Positions 27,650 to 36,284 of a stretch of 64,000 nt of DNA are shown one piece after another. This DNA comes from Methanosarcina barkeri 3 (lineage in GTDB: Archaea > Halobacteriota > Methanosarcinia > Methanosarcinales > Methanosarcinaceae). The first letter of the stretch is position 1, and each line of letters begins with the position of its first letter. The stretch spans positions 3,286,001 through 3,350,000 of the forward strand of contig NZ_CP009517.1 of NCBI RefSeq assembly GCF_000970305.1. The letters are read 5' to 3'. Position numbers and translations under genes: made by a program. Below the pieces are notes generated by a model. That model made no database searches. It worked only from the letters and a program-made list of their open reading frames with translations, and was not told the origin of the DNA.

Positions 27650-28532
27650 AAATATAAAAATGACTGAAAAACTTTCTATGAATGAAAAAAAGCTAAGTCT
27701 ATGGAGGTTTGGAAAAAACAGACTTGCACTCTTTGGAATTTTGTTTATTGCTATCCTATGTTTTCTGGCCCTATTTGCTCCCTATATCTCTCCAAATGAT
27801 CCTTTTGTCCAGAAACTTGACAAACGACTTCTTGGCCCGTGCCATGAATTCCCTTTAGGAACTGATGAATTTGGGCGCTGCACCTTTTCAAGAGTAATTT
27901 ATGGCACACGCATTTCTCTCGGCATTGGAATTCTCGTTGTTGCAGCTACATCCATTGCAGGTACCTCTCTTGGGTTGCTTTCAGGGTATAAAGGAGGCTT
28001 GTTTGATGAAATCCTTATGAGAGGTGTAGACGTGATGCTGGCTTTCCCCAATATCATTCTTGCCCTTATGATAGCAGGACTGCTTGGGCCGGGGTTTTTA
28101 AGTGTCGTCCTTTCCTTATCCCTTACTCAATGGCCTGTTTATGCAAGGCTTGTACGCGGACAGGTTCTCTCTTTAAAAAAGAGAGATTTTGTGGAAGCGG
28201 CAAGGGCTCTTAGACCCTCAAATTTCTACATCATGCGAAAACATATACTTCCAAACTGCATGGAACCTGTAATCGTTCTTGGGACTCTTGAGATTGCCCA
28301 TGTAATAATCTTTGCCTCTGCTCTAAGTTTTCTAGGACTTGGAATCCAGCCTCCTACACCTGAGTGGGGCTCTATGCTCAAATCCGGAATTCCATACCTG
28401 CGCACATATCCTCACCTTTGTTTTATTCCGGGTCTCATGATTATGCTTACAGTTTTTGCTTTCAATTTTGCAGCAGACGGATTAAGAGCCAGCTTGGGAC
28501 AGTATACTAAACAGGAGGTGCTGGATAGATGA
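27642..28532 (+). CDS. nikC: ABC transporter permease, NikC/DppC type
   Basis: This 296-residue permease has a short cytoplasmic N terminus, a first helix at about 28-50 (LALFGILFIAILCFLALFAPY), the HxLGTDEFGR-type segment (EFPLGTDEFGRCTFSR) and an EAA loop (KRDFVEAARAL). It pairs with the preceding permease to form the channel. The ATG at 27642 overlaps the previous stop; an in-frame ATG at 27606 is less likely because of its larger overlap. The stop overlaps the next start as ATGA. Confidence 0.85.
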   Translation: MSENIKMTEKLSMNEKKLSLWRFGKNRLALFGILFIAILCFLALFAPYISPNDPFVQKLDKRLLGPCHEFPLGTDEFGRCTFSRVIYGTRISLGIGILVVAATSIAGTSLGLLSGYKGGLFDEILMRGVDVMLAFPNIILALMIAGLLGPGFLSVVLSLSLTQWPVYARLVRGQVLSLKKRDFVEAARALRPSNFYIMRKHILPNCMEPVIVLGTLEIAHVIIFASALSFLGLGIQPPTPEWGSMLKSGIPYLRTYPHLCFIPGLMIMLTVFAFNFAADGLRASLGQYTKQEVLDR

Positions 28533-29572
28533 GAATTTCTTCCCCCTCCACTCAACTTCTTTCAGTAGAAAAATTGAACGTTTCTTTCAAAACCCCAAAG
28601 GGCCTTGTAAAAGCAAACGAAAACATTTCCTTTGAGATCAAAGAAGGAGAGATTTTTGGGCTTATTGGAGAAACAGGCTGTGGGAAAACTACCCTTGGAA
28701 AAGCACTTTTAAGGCTGCTCTCAAATAATGCAAGGACAGAAGGGAGAATCGTTTACAGGGGTAAGAATATTTTAAGTCTGTCTGAAAAAGAAATGAGAAA
28801 TTTAAGAGGAAAGGAAATAGGGATCATGCTACAGGATCCTTCAATCTGTTTTAACCCAGTACTCTCTGTAGGTAGTCAAATTGCTGAAATTTATCGATAC
28901 CATGAAGGCATGAAAAAAAAAGATGCAGAAAAGAAGGCTTCAGAGATGCTTGAGCTTGTTGGAATAGATTCTTCAAGAAAGTCTGAGTATCCTCACCAGT
29001 TCAGTGGTGGGATGCTGCAGAGGGTTATGATGGTAGTAGCGCTTGCTCTCAAGCCAAGACTTCTTATTGCAGACGAACCTACAAAGGGGCTTGATCCTGA
29101 TATAAAATTGCAAATTCTTGAAATAATTGCCAGGCTTGTCAGGAAGGAAAACTCTTCCATGCTCTTAATTACTCATGATCTGGACGTCTCTACTAAACTT
29201 ACAGATAGGACTGCAGTGATGTATGCTGGAGAAATCGTTGAAATCGGGAAAACGGCAACGGTCATCTCCGATCCAAAACACCCTTATACTTTTGCACTAC
29301 TGCATTCGCTTCCAGAAAAAGGGCTAATGAACGTTTCAGGTCAGTCTCCAAGTCTGATCTTCCCTCCTTCCGGTTGTAGGTACCATCCCCGATGTAGTAA
29401 CCAGCTGGTAGACTGCTCAAAGACCCACCCAACTCTATTGGAACATGTAGATGATCATTTTGCTCGCTGCTTATTTTCTGAAAAAAATAGTAAGAATGTA
29501 AAAAGAGAACCACATTTGATCCCAGATACTCCTTCTCCTGGGTGTGCGGAGGTGGGCATACGGCATTGTTAG
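28529..29572 (+). CDS. nikD: ABC transporter ATPase, NikD/DppD type
   Basis: This 347-residue ATPase powers the transporter. Walker A is GETGCGKT (47-54), the signature is FSGGMLQR (about 155) and Walker B is LLIADEP (about 178). The C terminus (CRYHPRCSNQ...ARC) is the cysteine-containing oligopeptide/dipeptide transporter extension. AGGAGGTG lies just before the ATG, which overlaps the previous stop by four bases. Confidence 0.87.
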   Translation: MRISSPSTQLLSVEKLNVSFKTPKGLVKANENISFEIKEGEIFGLIGETGCGKTTLGKALLRLLSNNARTEGRIVYRGKNILSLSEKEMRNLRGKEIGIMLQDPSICFNPVLSVGSQIAEIYRYHEGMKKKDAEKKASEMLELVGIDSSRKSEYPHQFSGGMLQRVMMVVALALKPRLLIADEPTKGLDPDIKLQILEIIARLVRKENSSMLLITHDLDVSTKLTDRTAVMYAGEIVEIGKTATVISDPKHPYTFALLHSLPEKGLMNVSGQSPSLIFPPSGCRYHPRCSNQLVDCSKTHPTLLEHVDDHFARCLFSEKNSKNVKREPHLIPDTPSPGCAEVGIRHC

Positions 29573-30270
29573 AAGTGAAAGATCTGAAAAAGCATTATTA
29601 TTCCGGGCTTTTCCAGATTAAGGTTAACAAGGCCGTTGATGGAGTAAGTTTCAGGATAGAAAAAGGGAAGACTCTAGGTCTTGTTGGAAAAAGTGGTTGT
29701 GGGAAATCCACACTTGGAAGAACAGTGTTAAGATTGCTTGAACCGACAGAAGGTAGCATTATCTTTGATGGTAAGGATATTTCAGGACTTAAAGGCCACT
29801 CTTTAAAATACCTGGGAACCAGAATGCAGATTATTTTTCAAAACCCTGAATCATGCTTGAACCCGAAGATGAAAGTTTATGATATAATTGCAGAACCTTT
29901 AAGGCTTCACAGGCTTTGCGCTAAAGACAAAGAATTGGAGAGGATAAAGGAACTTATTGAAATTGTTTCCCTTAATGAAGAGCTTCTTTTTCGCTATCCC
30001 AAAGAGCTAAGTGGAGGTCAGCTTCAGAGAGTTGCAATTGCAAGAATCCTTAGCATGAAACCGGAATTAATAGTAGCGGATGAGCCTACTTCGATGCTAG
30101 ATCCACTTGTCCAAGCTCAAATTCTTTCGCTTCTTAAGGGACTGCAAATCAAGTTCAAGATAAGTTTTCTGTTTATCTCCCACGATATTAAGGTTGTTGA
30201 ATGGATGAGTGACGAGATTGCCTTTATGGAGAAAGGAAAAATTGTTAATTTTAAAACAGTGTCACGTTAA
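29566..30270 (+). CDS. nikE: ABC transporter ATPase, NikE/DppF type
   Basis: This ATPase of about 234 residues has Walker A GKSGCGKS, signature LSGGQLQR and Walker B LIVADEP followed by TSMLD. It lacks the longer C-terminal extension of its partner. The start is uncertain: the frame is open from GTG at 29542, but GGAGGTGG at 29548-29555 is a strong ribosome binding site placed 11 bp before a TTG at 29566, which I chose. The gene overlaps the previous one either way. It is the last gene of the operon. Confidence 0.83.
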   Translation: MLEVKDLKKHYYSGLFQIKVNKAVDGVSFRIEKGKTLGLVGKSGCGKSTLGRTVLRLLEPTEGSIIFDGKDISGLKGHSLKYLGTRMQIIFQNPESCLNPKMKVYDIIAEPLRLHRLCAKDKELERIKELIEIVSLNEELLFRYPKELSGGQLQRVAIARILSMKPELIVADEPTSMLDPLVQAQILSLLKGLQIKFKISFLFISHDIKVVEWMSDEIAFMEKGKIVNFKTVSR

Positions 30271-30441
30271 CCCTCAAAGACAAAAGAATTCTGAACCATT
30301 TTAAGTAATTATATAGGACATTTTAATGCTGACGAGATAGTATTACTGAAGGATTTTTCCCTGCGAGCTATTGAATTCCCTTTGCAGATTATTTCTTTGA
30401 AAGTTGAGTTAAGAGAAAAAAACATAAAATACCTGAAAAGA

Positions 30442-30497
30442 GACAGGTGAAAGGAAAAGAGACAGGTGAAAGGAAAAGGGACAGGTGAAAGGAAAAG
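30442..30497. repeat. 19-bp tandem repeat, 3 copies
   Basis: Units start at 30442, 30461 and 30480 with the sequence GACAGGTGAAAGGAAAAGR. The array directly abuts the sequence related to the IS110 right end at 30498. Confidence 0.9.
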
Positions 30498-30550
30498 AAA
30501 AAGGAACAAAAGTTCCTTGAGAATAAATAATTACGTACTTTTATGCAAAG
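30498..30550 (+). mobile_element. Eroded right end of an IS110 element
   Basis: This stretch aligns with 59280-59336, the last codons and right end of the complete IS110 element in this window. Shared blocks include AAAAAGGAACAA, then AAATAATYACGTACTTTY and ATGCMAAG, with one or two small gaps. Only about 53 bp survive, so it is a truncated relic. No matching left end or transposase body was seen upstream. The remainder of the gap 30271-30579 contains only the 19-bp array. Confidence 0.6.
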
Positions 30551-30579
30551 AGGAATGGAAAGTTAGAACTCTTTCGAAC

Positions 30580-31509
30580 TTAGTCTCTGTAATAATTAAA
30601 CAGCAACATTTCTCCTGAATGTGCGTCAATCCATACTGAAGCAGGATAGGTATCGTCCTTTGCAAAACTTGAATCCATGAATCGGATCCACCATGCCAGA
30701 TGAATTTTATCTTCATCGTCCTCTTTCCAGACAAGGTTTGACGAAATAACTTTTACGGTATTTGCTTTTTCTTCTCCTATAGACGGTTCGTTACTCATGT
30801 ATTCTTTGAGAATCTCAACTGCTTTTTCATCCGTAACGCCTGGTTTCGTATCAATGAGTGCTAGTTCTTCCTCATCCATAGACCATCTTTTACGATAGCT
30901 TGAAACTTCGCCTGTTTCTGCATTAACATCAAGCAGTATTCCATCGGAAAGAGAAGGTATTCCCCTGATAACTCTTGCGTAACTTACATGATAATTTCCT
31001 GGCAGATCATCAGCAGGAGGTTCTATGTAGTTTACATATTCAAGCTCAATATCATTAATTTTATCCGCTGAAACCCTGGATTCGATATATTCTTCTGCTA
31101 TTTTCAGAGCATCATCTTTACTTACACTGTCTTTGCCCTGTACATTCTTTCCCTGTACATTTTTCGATCCATCGTATACAAAAAGTTGCTCTCCATTAGA
31201 GGCATTTATTCCTGTTAAGATGCTTTTTCCATTAGTTGTTTTTGAGCTTATTTGCCAGATTATCCCAAAATTTTCATCATCAATCAGTTCTCCATGGACA
31301 GACTCATTGATTACTTCCGGATTTTCTGATATTATCTTGTTTTTTGCATCCTCAAAACTAATATTTACGTTTGCAGTTGACGGATCAAGGTATTTTGTTT
31401 GCTTTGCATCTTCTTTCGTAAATATTATTCTCCCCTCTTCAGAAGCAAAAGCCACAAATATTGCACTTGCCAGTACCAGACCCAATATACAAATTTGACT
31501 AAGTTTCAT
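30580..31509 (-). CDS. Secreted PepSY-domain protein
   Basis: This 309-residue protein has a signal peptide (about 1-23, LGLVLASAIFVAFASE). Three PepSY/YcdB-like modules follow, each with a helix of the type FEDAKNKIISENPEV, SKDDALKIAEEYIES or TDEKAVEILKEYMSN and strands ending in a Gly-x-x-like turn (INASNGEQL, VNAETGEVSSY, IDAHSGEMLLF). PepSY proteins commonly inhibit or assist extracellular proteases. A small in-frame duplication encodes NVQGKNVQGK. The ATG at 31509 is preceded by GGGAGAAAAGATC; an upstream in-frame ATG at 31536 is not supported. Confidence 0.75.
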   Translation of the reverse strand: MKLSQICILGLVLASAIFVAFASEEGRIIFTKEDAKQTKYLDPSTANVNISFEDAKNKIISENPEVINESVHGELIDDENFGIIWQISSKTTNGKSILTGINASNGEQLFVYDGSKNVQGKNVQGKDSVSKDDALKIAEEYIESRVSADKINDIELEYVNYIEPPADDLPGNYHVSYARVIRGIPSLSDGILLDVNAETGEVSSYRKRWSMDEEELALIDTKPGVTDEKAVEILKEYMSNEPSIGEEKANTVKVISSNLVWKEDDEDKIHLAWWIRFMDSSFAKDDTYPASVWIDAHSGEMLLFNYYRD

Positions 31510-31904
31510 GATCTTTTCTCCCTTGGTCTTAAACACAAGTTTGAATTTCCTATAAATCTGTTATTGGCAACATCTGCTGCATTTCCAAACTCCTCTTCTA
31601 CTTCTCCTGCTGCATAGTTGGCTGCTTCAAACATAGTTGGCTGCTTCAGAAAAACAGTGACATCGGTGAAAGTAGCCATATAATTCCTTTAAAGGAAAAT
31701 AACAACCCTAAACAATTTAGTTTGAGCAGAAGTTAATAACCGAAAATGGAATTGATAATAATGGAATTGATAATTATACTATCATCAATGGTTACCGGGG
31801 AAGTTTTCATCCATGCAGTAGGCTAGCGTGGTATTCGAATAAAATAAAAAGATTAAGGGGCATTCATCCCCCGATTTAGACAGTATGACTTTACTCGTTT
31901 TGAT
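31510..31904. other. Intergenic region (395 bp)
   Basis: It contains two short direct duplications: CATAGTTGGCTGCTTC at about 31613 and 31636, and AATGGAATTGATAAT at about 31744 and 31760. No gene or terminator hairpin was recognised. Confidence 0.5.
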
Positions 31905-32474
31905 TTATTCTCTTTCTTTGAGGGACTCAAGAGCCTTTTTGACTATTTCACGGTAGTAACCGGTATCAGTTGAGTAGTGTTCTTTTGCAAGTTTTGAGTT
32001 TTGGTCTTCCTCTGCCTCAATTGTCCTTATCCTTTCAAGTGTCTGCTTTGCAGTATCGAGCACCCAGAGATTCCGGGTAAGTTCATCTACCTGCTGAATA
32101 GATTCGGGACGGATAGAAGTCAGGACATTTCCGTCATCTGTGGTATATGTACTGGTTTTGCCCACAACTGCTACAAAAGCCGGTAATTCACACTCAGCAA
32201 GGAACTGAGCTGCTTCGGGCTGGTACTGTCCGGCATAGACCAGGAAAGAACCTGTAGGATCTGAAACCCTCCCTCTCCAGTACTCGGAATCAGTGCCGAT
32301 GTCTTCCTTTTCGATAAGTGTGCCAACAAGGAAGATGCGGTTTACTTTAGCTCCAGTGGGCGTCAGGACGTACTGTGGAGCATACTGATCACTTTCGTCC
32401 CTTGAAGTCAGGTTCGAATCCTTCAGTTCCTGGGCAAAAACTCTGCGGGCAGCTTCTCTGAAAAAGCCTGGCAT
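31905..32474 (-). CDS. RPA-associated OB-fold protein (COG3390)
   Basis: This 189-residue protein belongs to the archaeal COG3390 family that is encoded beside RPA genes. An OB-fold core (about 45-120) includes NRIFLVGTLIEKEDIG, RVSDPTGSFLVYAGQYQP and PAFVAVVGKTSTYTTDDG; a helical tail follows. It is likely a partner of the single-stranded DNA binding protein encoded just upstream. Its ATG directly follows the RPA stop (TAAATG) and GGAGGTG precedes it, so translation is coupled. Confidence 0.88.
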   Translation of the reverse strand: MPGFFREAARRVFAQELKDSNLTSRDESDQYAPQYVLTPTGAKVNRIFLVGTLIEKEDIGTDSEYWRGRVSDPTGSFLVYAGQYQPEAAQFLAECELPAFVAVVGKTSTYTTDDGNVLTSIRPESIQQVDELTRNLWVLDTAKQTLERIRTIEAEEDQNSKLAKEHYSTDTGYYREIVKKALESLKERE

Positions 32475-33746
32475 TTACTGCACCTCCAGCTTCGTAAATG
32501 TTTCATTAAGCGAAAGCATCTCATCAAGCATCTCTTTATCCAGAGAAGTCTTGGGAGTAATGGAATCCACAAGGATGTAGCGATCAAGCTTGTGCCCGGT
32601 TACGGTATAGTACCTGCCTACCAACTCATGTTTTATAGTATCCAGCACTACCCCGGGATCGAGAGCGTCAGCAGCCATTGCAATTGCAGTATCGAGAGAA
32701 AGTCCTGCAAGCTCCTCAGTAAGTTCTCTATTAATCAGAACATCCTGAGTGGAAGTTCCGGAGTCCAAAACCGCTTTTATCCTCAGGTCGTATTCTCCTT
32801 TTACTTTCCCGTGCTCCGGACAGGCGCCTTTAACCAGGGCCCTTTTACACTCGGGACAACGCTTTATGAGGCCCGAACCGGTCTGGATGTCAACCATTGC
32901 TCCGAAGTATGTAGAAGTTGAGGACCCGACTTTGATATCTTCATCAAGTTCTTCTATGGAACTTGACCGGTTAAGCTGGAGCTGGATCTTACCGCCCCAT
33001 TCGTTGACAACCACATTTTTCAACACATAGCTCTTACCCTCTTCCATATCCGGAAGTTCGGAACTAGCCCAGTTAGTGAATTTGATAACCCCTGTGGGAT
33101 CCCCTATAAGCCCTGCCTGCTCAATCGATTCATGAGAGTTTTCCCAGAGCTGAACTACTTTTCCTTTGACTGTAGCCCACTGGCCTCCAGAAAGGTCGGA
33201 AATATTCCTGAGTTCGGATTCTCTTGCAGCCGGTGTGAAGTCACCGCCTCCGACTCCAATGGCTTCATCCAGTTTTTCTATAGAAGTATTCTTATTAAGC
33301 TGAACCTGGAATCTGCCATTGTACTCTCCTACAACAACGCTCCTGAAGAGATAACTCTCTCCCTGTTCAAGCTCAGGCAGTTCGGCATTTTTCCATTCGG
33401 TAAACTTTATAATTCCGGTTTCATCTCCCAGTAATCCTACCTGAGAGATGGACTCATGAGTGTTTTCCCAGAGCTGGACAACCTTTGCCTTAAGATTTGC
33501 CCACTGTCCATTTTCCGAAATATCCATAATCTTAGTAAGCTGCGGCTCAGCCTGCCTGGTGTAAAATTCATTCTTAGGAATAGCATATTTCTTCAAAAAG
33601 TAATTGGTCACGCTGCGCTGAGCTTCGTTTGAAGGAACTTTAAATTTCGTAATCAGTTCATCAAGTCTGCTTTCGATATCCTCTACAGGTACATCGATGC
33701 CAAGTTTTAAAAATCGATCTCGAATAGATTGGGCTGTTTGTTTCAT
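32475..33746 (-). CDS. rpa: Replication protein A (two OB folds plus zinc finger)
   Basis: This 423-residue protein binds single-stranded DNA in replication and repair. Two homologous OB folds (about 68-155 and 172-260) share WA-(L/V)K-KVVQLWEN-HES and TGxIKFT-W motifs. A zinc finger of the type CPEC-x8-CPEH (about 293-310) precedes a C-terminal OB-like region. This matches the RPA2/RPA3 type of Methanosarcina. The frame is open to 33818, but GAGGTAGGAAG immediately precedes the ATG at 33746, giving the expected MKQTAQSIRDRF start. Cotranscribed with the COG3390 gene. Confidence 0.92.
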   Translation of the reverse strand: MKQTAQSIRDRFLKLGIDVPVEDIESRLDELITKFKVPSNEAQRSVTNYFLKKYAIPKNEFYTRQAEPQLTKIMDISENGQWANLKAKVVQLWENTHESISQVGLLGDETGIIKFTEWKNAELPELEQGESYLFRSVVVGEYNGRFQVQLNKNTSIEKLDEAIGVGGGDFTPAARESELRNISDLSGGQWATVKGKVVQLWENSHESIEQAGLIGDPTGVIKFTNWASSELPDMEEGKSYVLKNVVVNEWGGKIQLQLNRSSSIEELDEDIKVGSSTSTYFGAMVDIQTGSGLIKRCPECKRALVKGACPEHGKVKGEYDLRIKAVLDSGTSTQDVLINRELTEELAGLSLDTAIAMAADALDPGVVLDTIKHELVGRYYTVTGHKLDRYILVDSITPKTSLDKEMLDEMLSLNETFTKLEVQ

Positions 33747-35049
33747 TCTTCCTACCTCAAGCCTCTTGTTTATCTTGTATTGTGTAGAGAGGCGTTTTAA
33801 ACTACAACGCCACAACATATAAAGTTAAGGAAAGCAGATTGAAAGTATTCGCATCAAGGCCGGCATTCGGTATATGGTAAACCTCCTCTTAAAGACTGAG
33901 AGACCATAAGAAATTGGCCCTAGAGACTCAATCCGATGCATAGGAAAAACTATTATTTTGAGACTGTTTTTAAATTCCCGATGCATAATTCCTGCTTCCT
34001 GCTTGAGCTCAATTTTGAAGTTACTTCAGTTTATCATTAAATTTTTTTTAAGAGACTATGTGCGCATACTATACTTAAACTTATTTGCCCAAAAATTTTG
34101 TATCATACAAAGAACTAACCCGTTTTTTAAAAAATTAAAAATATACCGATTTTTATAAATTATTCTTCAGTGGACCTTATCAAAATGCCCATAAAGACTT
34201 ATAAATATTTTTTGTTTTTGAGATAAGTCCTGTAAAGGTCAGATTCATTAATATATTTCTATTAATATGTTTCATTTAACCGTGTTGCTTCAAGAGTAGG
34301 TTACAGGTTTGTTTTGAACACCTGCTATTTATACAGATAAGCAATTCCATAACTAAAATCAAATTGTTCATTGGTGCCTTATTCTTTATGGATCAAAGTG
34401 GTTCTATCTCCGTTCTTGAAGTCTCCAAGCTCCATGAAACTAAGGTAACGTTGATCACCTCCTTTGTACAATGGAGTATTGAGTTTAAATGAATAGTATG
34501 GAAGTAAATATTCAGGCCTGGCCAAAAAGTGAGTATCCTTAAACGATTCCCAGAACTTCAGTATTATTTGAAGCCTTTTGTTTGTGATTATATAGAAAAT
34601 TAAGGAAGCATCCAGAAAAGTATTAAGAGGTAGATTAAATTTTCCATAAATTGCGGCAACTACTTCTTAAATATATGACAGTGAATTAAAACTTCCAATG
34701 GAAAGAATTTATCAAGAATTGTCCAGATTCTCAAGGGTTAGGAAGCATAAGGCATAAAAAGTAGGAAATACATACCGGAGTTATAAAATAAATAAGTTTT
34801 GGCACTTTCAAAAAGATAAAACGGCTATAAAAAATAGTACATAGGATAGAATTCTTTCGGAATCCCCGGATTTATGGTATTGAGTTGTTTATCTATAGGA
34901 AAAACTTATTTCCTAATTATATAGGGATTACTTTTTTATTGTTAGTTGTCCCTTGTAAAGACAGAATACTCTAGATATATTTAGGTATGGTTATTTTGTT
35001 TAAAACTTTCGAAGGTAATGTATAAATTCTAAAAAAGGTTCTTTAAATT
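33747..35049. other. Long intergenic region upstream of the UDP-GlcNAc operon
   Basis: About 1.3 kb between divergent operons. The only coding-like signal is the start-less frame at 34379-34685. Regulatory elements for the UDP-GlcNAc operon should lie in 34690-35049, where AT-rich TATA-like stretches occur (for example about 34970-34990), but none can be assigned firmly. No hairpin-dense RNA was recognised. Confidence 0.5.
34379..34685 (-). pseudogene. Coding-like remnant without a start codon
   Basis: The minus strand is open for about 100 codons, ending at a TAA at 34379-34381. The protein-like sequence includes NLWKFNLPLNTFLDASL, FWESFKDTHFLARPEYLLPY, then GGDQRYLSFMELGDF and ends RTTLIHKE. 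A stop precedes it and there is no plausible initiator except an internal ATG that would give 18 residues. It may be the C-terminal part of a decayed gene. I do not recognise the family. A chance open frame cannot be excluded. Confidence 0.3.
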
Positions 35050-36267
35050 ATGAAAGCTATTATCCTTGCAGCAGGAGAAGGGCTGCGCTGCAGGCCTCTT
35101 ACTCTAACTCGTTCAAAAGTAATGCTTCCTATAGCCAACAGGCCTATTTTAGAGCATGTAATAGGTTCGCTTGAAAAAAATGGAATAACTGATATTATAC
35201 TAGTTGTTGGATATAAAAAAGAACGCATAATGGACTATTTCGAAGACGGGCTAAACTTCGGAGTAAAAATAAAGTACGTTGAACAGAGAGCTCAGCTAGG
35301 TACTGCACATGCAATTGAGCAGGCAAAAAAGTGGATTGACCCCGAGGATTCAGTATTTCTCGTGCTCAATGGAGACAACCTGGTAGAACCGAAAACTATA
35401 GCAGATCTTTTGAATAATTATGAAGGGGACGCAAGCCTTCTAACTGTTCGGATGGAAGAGACTGCAGGCTATGGTGTGGTTCTTAAAGAGAAAGAAAGAG
35501 TAACAAAAATTCTGGAAAAAAGACCTGGAGACCTGAGCCGTATTGTGAATACCGGAATTTATATTTTTACGCCAAATGTCTTTGAAACCATCGAAAAAAC
35601 TCCGATATCTGAAAATGGAGAGTATGCAATAACCGATACCCTCCAGCTTATGATTGACGAAGGAAAAATCGTTACTTCCGTTTCTACCGAATCAAAGTGG
35701 CTTGATGCTGTCCATTCCTGGGATCTGTTAAAAGCTAATGCCACAGTCTTAAACTCAGACAGGAACCTGAAGCTTGAAGGAGAAATTGAAGATGGAGTTT
35801 TCCTCAGTGGAAAGGTGGCAGTAGGAAAAAATACCAGGATTCGTTCAGGCACTTACATTGTAGGCCCTGTAGTCATAGGGGAAAACTGTGATATCGGCCC
35901 CAATGTAGTTATTCTGCCCTCCACAACAATAGGAGACAATGTATCGATCAGGTCATTTACCGAAATACAGAACAGCATAATAATGAATGACTGCAGGATA
36001 TACTCACATGGACGGATCTCTAACTCCATAATTGGAAGCAACAATACAATTGGTTCAGGTTTCTTTGTTGAAGAAAAAGAAGGTCTATCGATCATAATGA
36101 ACGGAACCGTTCATCGAGCTCCCAAACTCGGTACCATCTTCGGAGACGACAACCGGATTGGGAATAGCGTACTTGTGAAAGCAGGAGTGACAATAGCTGT
36201 TGACTGCCAGGTTGAATCTGGAAATACTATATATAAGGACCTGTCCCGTCATTCGGTTGTTCTTTAA
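35050..36267 (+). CDS. Sugar-1-phosphate nucleotidylyltransferase / acetyltransferase (GlmU-like), copy 1
   Basis: This 405-residue protein has an N-terminal nucleotidyltransferase domain with LAAGEGLRCRPLT and K24-type lysine in SKVMLPIANRP, LGTAHAIEQA and LVLNGDN. A left-handed beta-helix domain (about 240-400) has hexapeptide repeats ([15 protein letters not shown]). The architecture matches archaeal bifunctional enzymes that acetylate glucosamine-1-phosphate and make UDP-GlcNAc. It opens an operon with glmS, glmM and a second paralogue. The two paralogues may divide glucosamine- and glucose- or thymidylyl-type work. AAGGTTC lies before the ATG. Confidence 0.85.
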   Translation: MKAIILAAGEGLRCRPLTLTRSKVMLPIANRPILEHVIGSLEKNGITDIILVVGYKKERIMDYFEDGLNFGVKIKYVEQRAQLGTAHAIEQAKKWIDPEDSVFLVLNGDNLVEPKTIADLLNNYEGDASLLTVRMEETAGYGVVLKEKERVTKILEKRPGDLSRIVNTGIYIFTPNVFETIEKTPISENGEYAITDTLQLMIDEGKIVTSVSTESKWLDAVHSWDLLKANATVLNSDRNLKLEGEIEDGVFLSGKVAVGKNTRIRSGTYIVGPVVIGENCDIGPNVVILPSTTIGDNVSIRSFTEIQNSIIMNDCRIYSHGRISNSIIGSNNTIGSGFFVEEKEGLSIIMNGTVHRAPKLGTIFGDDNRIGNSVLVKAGVTIAVDCQVESGNTIYKDLSRHSVVL

Positions 36268-36284
36268 CCCTTAAAGGTGGAAAA

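Noticed and set aside
32401-32440. GGTTCGAATCC resembling a tRNA T-loop
   Set aside because: It lies inside the coding sequence of the COG3390 gene (minus strand) and no cloverleaf can be formed around it.
33958-34158. 66-codon frame on the plus strand
   Set aside because: Low-complexity AT-rich sequence, no ribosome binding site, and composition unlike the real genes in the window.
34449-34462. GATCACCTCCTTT resembling the 3' end of 16S rRNA
   Set aside because: Only the terminal decamer matches. There is no upstream rRNA sequence, and the reverse complement is part of a coding-like frame.
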